Below, piece after piece: positions 6,032 to 13,348 of a DNA stretch of 38,586 bases. The DNA is taken from IMG/VR virus record IMGVR_UViG_3300035183_000435, positions 1 to 38,586 of that record; one strand, 5' to 3'. The notes beneath the pieces were generated by a model. The model ran no database searches. It was not told the origin of the DNA and was given only the letters and a program-made list of their open reading frames with translations. Every line of letters starts with the position of its first letter. The stretch's first letter is position 1. The translations under genes were made by a program, and so were the position numbers. This DNA is from a virus.

Positions 6032-6817
6032 TTACTTATTGCCTGTGGTTTCGATAACCACAATTTCATCCGCGAATTTTGCAACCTCATCGTCAATGGC
6101 TGTGGCACGTGCCCGCTGTTGCAATTCACGCAGGTCAACCGATTCCAACCAAAACTCGCAACCAGTGCTGGTAACTGTCACGCCAACCGTCACGCCGAAT
6201 GTTTGGTTCGGTGTGCCCTTAAACACTGGGCATGTAACATCGAAATCGAGATTGATTTGCTGGCGTATCTTCTGCTCAATACTTACCAGTACATTGCCAC
6301 GGAGGTCATCGTGATTTTTGATTTCCTTGTCAACGTTCAGCGTGAAATTCATCAGGTTCGATACGATGTCCATGCAGCGGCCACGCTCGGTAAACATTGC
6401 GCGGTTGAATTTCAAATGCTGCATCAGTTCTTTCACGTTCCATGTACGGTTGTCGTTAATTCCCATCGCAGTTAAATCAGGATTTGCCTCGAGTAGTCCT
6501 GTAACAGTGCAGCGTGGGATGCTTTTCAAATCATCTTCATCTACCACCAGCACCATCATACCAACTGCTTTGTCAATCAGAAGGTGGGCAGTGCGCACAT
6601 CATGCTTACCGTGTTTCTTTAGTCGATGGCGGTAGAAATCATACGGCGCTGCCAGTGTGCCGCTCAGGTGAAGCGGCTTGCGATATTCGCGTTCCGGTTC
6701 GGTGATGGTACCCTGTAACAGTGTAACAACTCGGTTCTCGCCTGGTGTTACTGCCTCGATTTGTTCCATCACCCGCTTGGTGTTAATCTTGTCGATATTG
6801 GGTGCTGTGTTTGACAT
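6032..6817 (-). CDS. Conserved phage protein of the recombination/replication block, 261 aa
   Basis: A soluble alpha/beta protein. Features visible are VTLLQGTITEPEREY, then PLHLSGTLAAPYDFYRHRL, a strand pair (AHLLIDKAVGMMVLVVDED), TVTGLLEANPDLTAMGIN, and a late segment CPVFKGTPNQTFGVTVGVTV. The order SGTL...lid...v..nE/D...G...W...l resembles a protein I associate with Bacteroidota phages and perhaps DUF2303-type proteins, but I cannot name a function. It lies between the tRNA loci and the coiled-coil gene, with 78 bp of AT-rich leader upstream. Confidence 0.6.
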   Translation of the reverse strand: MSNTAPNIDKINTKRVMEQIEAVTPGENRVVTLLQGTITEPEREYRKPLHLSGTLAAPYDFYRHRLKKHGKHDVRTAHLLIDKAVGMMVLVVDEDDLKSIPRCTVTGLLEANPDLTAMGINDNRTWNVKELMQHLKFNRAMFTERGRCMDIVSNLMNFTLNVDKEIKNHDDLRGNVLVSIEQKIRQQINLDFDVTCPVFKGTPNQTFGVTVGVTVTSTGCEFWLESVDLRELQQRARATAIDDEVAKFADEIVVIETTGNK

Positions 6818-6895
6818 TGTATGCGGTGTTTATTTGTTTACTGTTTTTAAAACACATAGCGCCATGATATGTGTGGTAATTAGATGCGATATGGT

Positions 6896-7339
6896 TTAAC
6901 CGATGGTACCGCTGCGATTCATGCTGATGATGTTGGTTTGTCGTTCATCGGGCATCAGCCTGCGGGTTTCAATCAGTTCACCATTGCGGTCGTAAATGGC
7001 CATTTGCCCGGCTTCCTGATAGTCATACAGGTACACATCCTCATTCACTTCGATGTAACCTGTGCGCAGGTTGGTGGTCAATTTTTTCACATTTGTTTTC
7101 AGAGGAGCCATTTCGTCATCGTATTTCTTTTTCAGAGCGCGAAATTCTTCATCCAGTTTCTGCAACTGTGTTAAATCGCGCACAAGTTCCCGGCGCATAT
7201 TATCCTTCTCTATCTCAGAATATGGGCGCTTTATCATGCGCTTCTCACTGCGCAGTGCATTTGCATCCAGCATTTCCTCACGCTGTGCACCTGCTGGCAC
7301 ATCGGCAAACAGGGTGGTGTCAATTTGGTTTTCTTTCAT
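6896..7339 (-). CDS. Coiled-coil hypothetical protein, 147 aa
   Basis: Residues ~40-95 form a charged coiled coil (LTQLQKLDEEFRALKKKYDDEMAPL). A short beta-rich domain follows (RTGYIEVNEDVYLYDYQE, AGQMAIYDRNGELIETRRL). The pattern suggests a scaffold or accessory replication/recombination factor, without a catalytic motif. It is the first substantial gene after a promoter-like box at 7449-7456 and precedes the 261-aa gene. Confidence 0.65.
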   Translation of the reverse strand: MKENQIDTTLFADVPAGAQREEMLDANALRSEKRMIKRPYSEIEKDNMRRELVRDLTQLQKLDEEFRALKKKYDDEMAPLKTNVKKLTTNLRTGYIEVNEDVYLYDYQEAGQMAIYDRNGELIETRRLMPDERQTNIISMNRSGTIG

Positions 7340-7342
7340 GGT

Positions 7343-7399
7343 TTATTTTTGGTTAAAAAGTTTCACGATATTACTGTGCGTGTGTTTGTTGTCAAACAT
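7343..7399 (-). CDS. Possible 18-residue leader peptide
   Basis: A short frame, MFDNKHTHSNIVKLFNQK, lies in the leader between the -7 box at 7449-7456 and the gene starting at 7339, ending 3 bp before that start. It could couple translation of the downstream gene or be chance. The rest of the 7340-7518 gap is AT-rich promoter sequence. Confidence 0.25.
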   Translation of the reverse strand: MFDNKHTHSNIVKLFNQK

Positions 7400-7448
7400 G
7401 TATACTGCTGTTTTTTTTGCGCAAAATATATCACTCAATAACGCGATG

Positions 7449-7456
7449 CAAATTTA
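7449..7456 (-). promoter_or_regulatory. Promoter -7 box (TAAATTTG)
   Basis: The box sits in the 180-bp gap upstream of the coiled-coil gene, preceded by an A/T-rich run with AAACTTACAAAAAAAT, similar to the upstream halves of the promoters at 2.47, 10.15 and 12.5 kb. The leader to the ATG at 7339 is about 100 nt. Confidence 0.5.
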
Positions 7457-7518
7457 TTTTTATTTTTTTGTAAGTTTATTGCACAGGTTATTGATTTTCA
7501 TATTTTTTAATTTTGCGC

Positions 7519-7971
7519 TCATAGTTCAAAATCAATTGCGGCCTGCGTGTTTGGCAGTGGTACATCAATGCCAAACCATTCAAGTATAAATGCCCTGCAT
7601 CTGTCGTGGTATTCTTCCTGTGCCAATGTAGTGTTGGCTGTTGTGCTGCGTGGTATGCGGATGATTTCCCCGGTGCTGATGTTTACCATCTCATCGCTCA
7701 GGCATTGCATCTTCAGCGCATCATGTGCCTGCGTCGCGGTTATTTCCTCTCCCCATTCCTCTGCTGCACCCTGCACAAATGCCTGCACAATTACGCCCCA
7801 GTAATACCGGTTCTGTGATTGGCTGCGCTGTTTGCGCTTCTTCCGTATGCGTATCTCAACGCGAGCACCATCGAATACGTCAGCGATGTCGCGTTTAATC
7901 CGGCGGCTCAGGTTAACACTAATTGCCCCAGCCTTCACATCACCATAATATACCAGCTCACGCTCTGCCAT
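7519..7971 (-). CDS. NinB-like recombination protein
   Basis: 150 residues. The basic segment RIRKKRKQRSQSQNRYYWGV matches the NinB signature (R-S-x-x-QNryyw). It is followed by a helical part with THDALK-like spacing (ATQAHDALKMQCL) and a conserved end ARSTT-like stretch (RIPRSTTANTTLAQEEYHD). Lambda NinB (Orf) is a recombination mediator that binds SSB and single-stranded DNA. The gene directly follows the RecE-like nuclease and shares one base with it (TAATG), consistent with one recombination operon. Confidence 0.75.
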   Translation of the reverse strand: MAERELVYYGDVKAGAISVNLSRRIKRDIADVFDGARVEIRIRKKRKQRSQSQNRYYWGVIVQAFVQGAAEEWGEEITATQAHDALKMQCLSDEMVNISTGEIIRIPRSTTANTTLAQEEYHDRCRAFILEWFGIDVPLPNTQAAIDFEL

Positions 7972-8891
7972 TACTGGTGTTTTTTGAGCATACTTTTTGC
8001 ATACCCTGGCAAATCTAAATGGCTGTATCCGAATGGCCGCTTGAACTCATACCCCTCATGCCATAGGTTATTGTCATAGCAGTACCGGAAATCCTGCATC
8101 AGTTCGGCATATTGTTCAATGCCCAATTCCCTATAATCGCTATCCGCCATCATTACACAAATTCCATACGGTGGGTCCTTCTCGATAACCAAGTATGCGA
8201 ACTGTTTATTGAACTGGCCACGATGGCGGGCACCATGCAGGTACGTACCACATTGCAGGTGATAGTCAAGATTGAAGGCCTGTTTCGCGAACTCCTCTGG
8301 GTCTGCGCTGGCAGCTGTTTTCACTTCCAATATCAAATCATCCCCATCCCCATCCAAGAATGCCTTCACTGGTAATTTCGTTTCATTGTCCACCCAGCGC
8401 ATATACTGCTGCGTGCTGTTAATGCGCTGAAGCAGTTCCGCCGCCGGTTGGTATGCCAACACTTTTTCCACAATATACCGCGCCTCATCGTACATTGCCT
8501 GCGTAATAACCTCGGGGCGTTTACCGGTTGCGTCTTTAATGCCATGCAGATGTTTCTCGAACCCAGCCCACCATTCGATGGCCCTGATGCTGTCTGCTGA
8601 TGGATTTTTGGCATTTAATTGCGCACTGGTTGGGCGGCGTGGCGCATCCTCGGGCATTATGATATATCGGTTTTGAAATTCATCGGGTGTCAGCAGCAGG
8701 CAATCAACCAGATTGCCGAATACCATTGCCGGTGTTGGTTCCGGGCGTGGTGCCAGCCAGTAGTATACGAAATGGCGCGGTGAGCGCTTGAACTCTTTCA
8801 GTGCCGTGTAACTCAATGCTCGGGGCGGTTTCTCTGAGTTCTGTTCAAAATCCGGGGCAAAATCTGCAGGGTGTTTCCAAAATTCGCTCAT
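7971..8891 (-). CDS. RecE-like PD-(D/E)XK exonuclease
   Basis: 306 residues with the family order: ALSYTALKEFKRSPRHFVYY near the N-terminus, FGNLVDCLLLTPDEF, then the catalytic core FLDGDGDDLILEVKTA giving D180, E189 and K191. A QxxxY motif follows (Q213, Y217). This is the RecE/DUF3799-type exonuclease that resects double-strand ends to expose 3' single strands. The annealing protein gene precedes it with a 4-bp overlap. An AAAGGAGG Shine-Dalgarno lies 7 nt before the ATG at 8891, uncommon in this window. Confidence 0.86.
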   Translation of the reverse strand: MSEFWKHPADFAPDFEQNSEKPPRALSYTALKEFKRSPRHFVYYWLAPRPEPTPAMVFGNLVDCLLLTPDEFQNRYIIMPEDAPRRPTSAQLNAKNPSADSIRAIEWWAGFEKHLHGIKDATGKRPEVITQAMYDEARYIVEKVLAYQPAAELLQRINSTQQYMRWVDNETKLPVKAFLDGDGDDLILEVKTAASADPEEFAKQAFNLDYHLQCGTYLHGARHRGQFNKQFAYLVIEKDPPYGICVMMADSDYRELGIEQYAELMQDFRYCYDNNLWHEGYEFKRPFGYSHLDLPGYAKSMLKKHQ

Positions 8892-9715
8892 CGCTTGCCT
8901 CCTTTCAGTTCGGTTTTCTTACGAATTACATGAGCGATGTATTTCTTGTCTTTCTGCAGCGCCGGGTGGTCATTCCAGAACTGTTCCAAACTACGCAAAT
9001 CACTGATTATTTCCAATGCAAACTGCACATCTTCATCGTACTTTAAGAACGTACCATCCGGTGCAGATTCATGCAGTTTTTGCTCCGCCATTTCCTCGGC
9101 TGGCGTGTCGCTGAACCCGGCGGCCATCATTACGAACCCCAGCAGATTGCGCAATGCTTTTGCAATTGCGCGAGTCTGTGCCATACTGGCCACGGCATAT
9201 TCATCGAAAACAACCTTCGTCGATTCCGTGTTGCTGCATACGGCCATACCGCTGCCAACCTTATTGCCGCTGGCCATGTGTACCAAATCCACCTCACACC
9301 GGTATGCAATGTGGCGCAGATATTTCACATTGCTAAAGTTTGGCAGCGATTTCAATTCCTCAATCTGTTCTGGGATGTCGGTAATTGCCTCGATTCCATC
9401 ATACGTGCTGCCATTCCTGCCATGCTTCTTCACGTACACAATTGTGTATATATGGCCATCGCTGATTTTAACCGGAGAGCCATCGCGTACAATCGGCACT
9501 AGGCCAAAATTAATGCCGGCAAATTTCCATCCGTCGACAAATACGTATGGTTTACTTCCTTCCTTCAACACGGCGCTCAGGCCATTTTTTTGAATGAATT
9601 GATTTAGCGTGGCGGCAAATTCGCTCACTTGTTTCGGATCATGCAACTGCAAGCCACCGGTTACGGCTGGCACAGTTGCGGGCGGTGTCTGTTGTTGTTG
9701 TGCTTCTGTTGTCAT
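8888..9715 (-). CDS. Single-strand annealing recombinase candidate
   Basis: 275 residues. After a Gln/Pro-rich start, the core reads YVFVDGWKFAGINFGLVPIV, YTIVYVKKHGRNG, GSGMAVCSNTES, then EYAVASMAQTRAIAKALRN, LLGFVMMAAGFSDTPAEEM. The 'A.aSMAqTRAigKALR..lg..m..AG...TPAEEM' segment recurs in ERF/Rad52-type phage recombinases. Such proteins form rings or helices that anneal complementary strands after resection. The RecE-like nuclease is the next gene, so the two would work together like RecET or Exo/Beta. The exact superfamily (ERF, Rad52 or RecT) is not settled by eye. Confidence 0.68.
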   Translation of the reverse strand: MTTEAQQQQTPPATVPAVTGGLQLHDPKQVSEFAATLNQFIQKNGLSAVLKEGSKPYVFVDGWKFAGINFGLVPIVRDGSPVKISDGHIYTIVYVKKHGRNGSTYDGIEAITDIPEQIEELKSLPNFSNVKYLRHIAYRCEVDLVHMASGNKVGSGMAVCSNTESTKVVFDEYAVASMAQTRAIAKALRNLLGFVMMAAGFSDTPAEEMAEQKLHESAPDGTFLKYDEDVQFALEIISDLRSLEQFWNDHPALQKDKKYIAHVIRKKTELKGGKR

Positions 9716-9870
9716 TATTTCGGGAATTTGTAACGATTACGAAGTTTGTGCAGGCGCTTCATATCGCGCTGCGCTGGCGGTTTGCGCCTGGGTTTCAAAT
9801 CGGCAATCCACGGCCTTGCTGCAAGCAGCAGCATAAACATGGTGCCAAGTATTAACACCAGCGCCTTCAT
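9715..9870 (-). CDS. Small single-pass membrane protein, 51 aa
   Basis: MKALVLILGTMFMLLLAA forms one transmembrane helix, followed by a strongly basic tail (LKPRRKPPAQRDMKRLHKLR). It overlaps the upstream HTH gene by ATGA and the downstream recombinase by TAATG, which supports it as a real translated gene. The role is unknown. Confidence 0.65.
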   Translation of the reverse strand: MKALVLILGTMFMLLLAARPWIADLKPRRKPPAQRDMKRLHKLRNRYKFPK

Positions 9871-10133
9871 GCCGCCTGTGTGTATTTGCCTAATCCATTC
9901 TCTGCCGCATGGCGCAATGCTTTTGCATTATACTGACGCGGCACAGTCCATTGTATGTGGCCACATAATTTAAGGCGCATCAACTGCACCGGCTTCCATT
10001 TATTATCCTCCAGCCGTTTCCGGAATGTGGCTGGAGTTATGCCAGCATCGCGGGCAATTACCGTGCGCTTCATGCCCTTGGCGATGAGCATATAAATCTG
10101 CTCATTTACAGATGGCATTCTCTTCTTTCCCAT
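9867..10133 (-). CDS. HTH DNA-binding protein, 88 aa
   Basis: Residues ~5-45 read MPSVNEQIYMLIAKGMKRT, VIARDAGITPATFRKRLED, a helix-turn-helix of the type found in small phage regulators and terminase small subunits. A possible start at 10163 would lie upstream of the predicted transcription start, so I use 10133, giving a short leader after the box TACATTTG (10151-10158). It is the first gene after a dyad-containing promoter and could be an early transcription regulator, possibly autoregulatory. Confidence 0.65.
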   Translation of the reverse strand: MGKKRMPSVNEQIYMLIAKGMKRTVIARDAGITPATFRKRLEDNKWKPVQLMRLKLCGHIQWTVPRQYNAKALRHAAENGLGKYTQAA

Positions 10134-10150
10134 TGGTTTCGTTTTTTTTG

Positions 10151-10189
10151 CAAATGTATGCAAAAATTTACAATTTTCTGTAAATTATT
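10151..10189 (-). promoter_or_regulatory. Promoter with inverted repeat (operator-like)
   Basis: A -7 box TACATTTG (10151-10158) precedes the HTH gene. Upstream is a perfect inverted repeat, AATTTAC (10165-10171) and GTAAATT (10180-10186), spaced by 8 bp. The 19 bp at 10171-10189 are identical to 12508-12526. A dyad in a promoter of an HTH gene suggests repressor binding. The segment also covers the end of the upstream gene (10185). Confidence 0.6.
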
Positions 10190-10433
10190 TTGGTTTAATT
10201 TTTGGCACACTACCACGATACACCAAATACTGGGCGAGGCTGTCGGTATATTGCTGCAATCGCATCAGTGTGCGTTGGTTCTGTGCGTTTACCGTATCCC
10301 GCTGCGCCACGGCCTGCTGCAATGCGTCGACACGGAGTTGCCATTGTGTGGCTGTGGTTATGTGGCTGCCCACCCACATCAGGCCACAGAACAGCCAACC
10401 ATAACAGAACCATTTGAATTTATCAGTCCCCAT
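10185..10433 (-). CDS. Single-pass membrane protein with a helical outer domain, 82 aa
   Basis: From the ATG at 10433: MGTDKFKWFCYGWLFCGLMW is a transmembrane helix near the N-terminus, followed by a Gln-rich amphipathic helix (WQLRVDALQQAVAQRD, NQRTLMRLQQYTDSL). The layout resembles an inner-membrane spanin (Rz), but the gene sits in the early block and no outer spanin is seen, so that is only one option. AAAGGAG lies 7 nt before the chosen start. A start at 10448 would add five residues; starts farther upstream would lie inside the preceding gene. Confidence 0.6.
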   Translation of the reverse strand: MGTDKFKWFCYGWLFCGLMWVGSHITTATQWQLRVDALQQAVAQRDTVNAQNQRTLMRLQQYTDSLAQYLVYRGSVPKIKPK

Positions 10434-10680
10434 ATTTTCTCCTTTCATCGGCACGGTCTTCGGCGGAGTTGTATGCCTGTTCCTCTTCCCATTCCCAGTA
10501 GATTTTCCAGTCAACCATGCCCGTACCATTACAATGCTCGCATCTATTACAATCACATTCATAGGGCAGGCAATCGCATCGATGCATATTGCCATCACAA
10601 TACGGGCACTCCATATACATCTGGTTCCACGGTGCCCGTGTATCGCTCTCGCTGCATCCAGGTGGTAAATTACTGTTCAT
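10423..10680 (-). CDS. Cysteine-rich zinc-finger protein, 85 aa
   Basis: Eight cysteines lie in about 30 residues (CPYC, CDC, CDC, CEHC), ending in CNGTG, the same flavour as DnaJ-type zinc fingers. It ends with an acidic and then basic tail. It probably binds zinc and may contact nucleic acid or protein; no more can be said. The start at 10680 is supported by AAAGGAGG 7 nt upstream. It overlaps the previous gene by 11 bp and the next by 11 bp. Confidence 0.68.
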   Translation of the reverse strand: MNSNLPPGCSESDTRAPWNQMYMECPYCDGNMHRCDCLPYECDCNRCEHCNGTGMVDWKIYWEWEEEQAYNSAEDRADERRKYGD

Positions 10681-10957
10681 TGTTGCCTCCTTTCTTTGCC
10701 TTTTGTTCCATTTTCCAGCAATGTATACTAAATGCAATGGCCTGTTCCGCATGTTTTATTTTCATAGCCATCAATCGGCGGGTTTCGGGGCGGAATAGCG
10801 GCATATTGCGCGCAACGCATTTCAGTGCCATGTTATGGCAGTAATATGCATTGGGTATATTACCAAGCTCCTCGTGCATATTCGCTGATATACGCCACAA
10901 CTCGTGCATCCTCGCGTTTAATTCAAATGCTGCTCGGCGGTATTGTTCTGCTGTCAT
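10670..10957 (-). CDS. Helical hypothetical protein, 95 aa
   Basis: Almost fully helical (AAFELNARMHELWRISANM, RRLMAMKIKHAEQAIAF), with a basic C-terminus. No diagnostic motif. It overlaps the GHKL ATPase gene by 4 bp (ATGA) and the zinc-finger gene by 11 bp, so the three are probably co-translated. Confidence 0.65.
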   Translation of the reverse strand: MTAEQYRRAAFELNARMHELWRISANMHEELGNIPNAYYCHNMALKCVARNMPLFRPETRRLMAMKIKHAEQAIAFSIHCWKMEQKAKKGGNNEQ

Positions 10958-12231
10958 ATTGTTACGGCGTATGTGATTTTCATTTGCTGAAACCAGCGCT
11001 GGAGCAGGTGATTTTGAAAATCGCGGGTATTATCCTCAAACCCGGTAATACCATGCTCGTTCTCTTCCATAAGTGTCATGCATAGCGTGGCAACTGTATT
11101 GAATGCCTGCCCGCCGATGTAGATGGCATTATCGCAGTATAGCCCCGATTGCAATGAGTCGGCAAAATCGCATACATGCACATCGAACCGTATCTCATAC
11201 TGCATTTCCTTCAGGTAATACAATGCCTGTTTCAGTGTGTACGCTTCTTTCTCGGTGGCTGCCCGAACCTTTGCCCCGGCCTTGCTGTATATGCCAGCCA
11301 CGTGCGTGATATTTTGTTCTGTTTTTAACAGTTTATCGATAATGGCTTTAGGAAGTTGCACAGCCCGGTGAAACTGTGGCAAATCGCTGTAATGCCCTGC
11401 AATCTCACGCTCCACAACCGGGCGACCACCAAGCGCCTCCGCCCATGCATGGCTGTATGTGTGTTGGTATTCGAATCGCAACCCATGCTCAAACAGATCT
11501 CCCTCCCGCATCTTGCTCATCAGTATGCGCAGTGCCTTGGCTGGTGCATGTTTGGCAAACCACTCGGCCAGTTTCCAGCGCAGCTCCCAATGGTTATTCA
11601 GCACCCGCGCCTCATTGATGGCGATGTCTGCGAAATCGTAATGGAATGCACTCGGCACACCTTTTTCCGTATGTATTCGCACGCCCTTACGGTACACAAC
11701 CATATCTCCCTTGCCGGCATACAGTTTCACGCCTGCGGCCTCGGCAATGATTTCGCGTTTGTTGCAAAAGTATTCATCCCATCTATCAATCACCTCCATC
11801 AGTTCCGGGGTGGTTGCAATATAGAATACAGTCTTGTCATCACCCGCCGGGATAATTTCACCAGCATAGCATCCGTCCAAATCCTCCCCACCCTCATCCA
11901 GCGCATTGCACCACAATTCGCGCAATACGAACCACGGTTTCCAATCGTGCCCCATTTCGGTTGTAAACGATGTAGGCTGGCCATTTACGCATATAATGTC
12001 GAACTGCTGCCCGCGCATATCTGTTGGATGTTTGGCAAACTTCACCTCCTGCATCCCGGCAAATACCCGGAATGTTACATTGTTGCGCATCAACCATGCG
12101 ATGGCATAATTCAGGCCGCTGCCATATTCCCCAATCTTGGTCGCGTCATTGCGCTTGGTGCTCGCGCCCAGCAATGTGAACGCTCCGAAGTCTATGACTC
12201 CGTTATTACTGATCTTGATGTAGGTGTTCAT
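10954..12231 (-). CDS. GHKL-type ATPase with motifs in permuted order
   Basis: 425 residues. Near the N-terminus LLGASTKR then IGEYGSGLNYAIAWLM (residues 33-48) looks like GHKL motif III (IGxxGxGl...a). The Bergerat N-box follows later as RELWCNALDEGG, giving E105, N109 and D112 in ExxxNAxD spacing. In Hsp90, MutL and gyrase the N-box comes first, so the fold appears circularly permuted. The C-terminal ~60 residues (IYIGGQAFNTVATLCMTLM, EENEHGITGF, TRDFQNHLLQRW) form another domain with an EExxH-like element at 389-393, perhaps a degenerate metallopeptidase. It starts the early transcript or follows a 54-aa gene. The function is unknown. Confidence 0.7.
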   Translation of the reverse strand: MNTYIKISNNGVIDFGAFTLLGASTKRNDATKIGEYGSGLNYAIAWLMRNNVTFRVFAGMQEVKFAKHPTDMRGQQFDIICVNGQPTSFTTEMGHDWKPWFVLRELWCNALDEGGEDLDGCYAGEIIPAGDDKTVFYIATTPELMEVIDRWDEYFCNKREIIAEAAGVKLYAGKGDMVVYRKGVRIHTEKGVPSAFHYDFADIAINEARVLNNHWELRWKLAEWFAKHAPAKALRILMSKMREGDLFEHGLRFEYQHTYSHAWAEALGGRPVVEREIAGHYSDLPQFHRAVQLPKAIIDKLLKTEQNITHVAGIYSKAGAKVRAATEKEAYTLKQALYYLKEMQYEIRFDVHVCDFADSLQSGLYCDNAIYIGGQAFNTVATLCMTLMEENEHGITGFEDNTRDFQNHLLQRWFQQMKITYAVTI

Positions 12232-12282
12232 GTTGTTTGAATTAATCGTTCTGATTTTGCAAGTGGCCGGTGGGATGGACCA

Positions 12283-12447
12283 TTACCATGCCTTCATCCT
12301 GCGATTAGCCTCTCGCACAGAAGTGTTCGACTGATACCAATAGCTACCGAATCCGGATGCCGATGTTCTGTATCCTCGTCCGGGTTCGTAGACGAATACG
12401 AATGTGTAGCCATTTGAATTTTTGGTGATTGTTTTACGTGCTTTCAT
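12283..12447 (-). CDS. Small basic hypothetical protein, 54 aa
   Basis: A basic, aromatic, Ser/Gly-rich protein (ITKNSNGYTFVFVYEPG, SASGFGSYWYQSNTS, ending REANRRMKAW). It looks like a small three-stranded domain with a terminal helix. It is the first gene after promoter block B, with a leader of ~50 nt matching that at 2.4 kb. The remaining sequence to the GHKL gene (12232-12282) holds nothing evident. Confidence 0.6.
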   Translation of the reverse strand: MKARKTITKNSNGYTFVFVYEPGRGYRTSASGFGSYWYQSNTSVREANRRMKAW

Positions 12448-12463
12448 GTCGTTAAGTGTTTAT

Positions 12464-12527
12464 GCCGCTAAGTAATGGAGTTTATAGGTACAATGCAAAT
12501 TTATTTTCAATTTTCTGTAAATTATTC
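12464..12527 (-). promoter_or_regulatory. Promoter block B, start of the early transcript
   Basis: It contains the -7 box TAAATTTG (12496-12503), the AATTTACAGAAAATTG segment shared exactly with the 10.17-kb promoter, and the leader TTACTTAGCGGC shared with 2.43 kb. It lies just downstream of the late-operon terminator and upstream of the small 54-aa gene and the GHKL ATPase. It likely drives the early block. Confidence 0.68.
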
Positions 12528-12565
12528 GCACAACAAACTGATAATCAGGCTGAATAAATTTAGCC

Positions 12566-12603
12566 AATAAAAAACCCGGGAGCCATTTACATGGCATCCC
12601 GGG
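12566..12603 (-). terminator. Strong intrinsic terminator of the late operon
   Basis: On the minus strand a hairpin forms between CCCGGG-ATGCCAT and ATGGC-TCCCGGG (12575-12603, one bulged base), with loop GTAA. It is followed by TTTTTTATT (12566-12574). It closes the run of virion and lysis genes and insulates promoter block B. Confidence 0.85.
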
Positions 12604-12639
12604 CGCACAACAACAACTGGCACCGCTACCAGTCGAGTG

Positions 12640-13065
12640 TTAATCCTTAAGCCACCTGCGCAGCAGTGCATGGCTGGCAACAATATGTACCGGCAATGCC
12701 CACCACGGCATCCCCAGCAATATGGCTATCATAGTGAACGTCATAATGCTCTGCCATACTGCGCTGCAATATATGCACCCGCCCAGTATCTTGTACAATG
12801 CGTATCTGCTGGCTGCCTCCATGTATTTCTCATCCCGCACTTCACGCGGCACATTGCACAACTGTGTGTGCAGGTGCATACGTTCCGCACGATTGTGCAG
12901 TTTGATAATACGCCGCGCCAGCCACGGTAGATACCGGCCAAAGATTTGCCCCGGCCATAAGCAGTAATCAAGGAAATAAGAACACAGCCCTGAAAGTATA
13001 CCGGTAATGGTGGCGCATAGTAGCAGCACCAGTATGTTAATTATTACAAGGGTCTCCGCAGCCAT
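12640..13065 (-). CDS. Membrane protein with a CxxC motif
   Basis: 141 residues with an N-terminal hydrophobic helix (VIINILVLLLCATITGIL) and a C-terminal one (MTFTMIAILLGMPWWALPV). In between there is a basic helical stretch and CIYCSAVW (a CxxCxxxW motif as in DUF1360-type membrane proteins). As the last gene before the late terminator and two genes after the holin, it could be part of lysis or host interaction. It overlaps the 103-aa gene by 29 bp. Confidence 0.65.
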   Translation of the reverse strand: MAAETLVIINILVLLLCATITGILSGLCSYFLDYCLWPGQIFGRYLPWLARRIIKLHNRAERMHLHTQLCNVPREVRDEKYMEAASRYALYKILGGCIYCSAVWQSIMTFTMIAILLGMPWWALPVHIVASHALLRRWLKD

Positions 13066-13348
13066 CGGTCAATTCTGTATAAATGTAAAATGAGAAATCT
13101 TCGCAGTTGTTTGCCACGACCGCATTACCATTGGGGTCAAGGATGCGCCCGTGGTATTTGAATTGCTCATTGAATGTCCCTGGGAACACCAGCGGATCGC
13201 CTACGCCCAACGTTGCCTCGCGCCGCACTATGCTGCCAGCGAAATCAATAATGAAAACATATATCCCGGCAATGGTTGCCAGTAAACCGGTATCAACTCC
13301 CGGCGTGTTGTGAGGGTGTGCCCCTAAATCATTCGTACAGCAGCTCAT
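13037..13348 (-). CDS. Hypothetical Cys-rich protein, 103 aa
   Basis: MSCCTNDLGAHPHNTPGVD, then a strand-rich middle (IAGIYVFIIDFAGSIVRRE, EQFKYHGRILDPNGNAV) and a closing Cys cluster (DGCGDPCNN). The style fits a small virion-associated decoration or fibre protein with six cysteines. It overlaps the holin gene by 4 bp (ATGA) and the membrane protein gene by 29 bp. Confidence 0.6.
   Translation of the reverse strand: MSCCTNDLGAHPHNTPGVDTGLLATIAGIYVFIIDFAGSIVRREATLGVGDPLVFPGTFNEQFKYHGRILDPNGNAVVANNCEDFSFYIYTELTDGCGDPCNN

Noticed and set aside
9867-10163. Longer form of the HTH gene starting at 10163
   Set aside because: That start would lie upstream of the likely transcription start; the ATG at 10133 keeps the whole HTH.
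10185-10433. Naming the single-pass protein as the Rz spanin
   Set aside because: The topology fits but it is in the early block, far from the holin, and no outer-membrane partner lipoprotein is seen.
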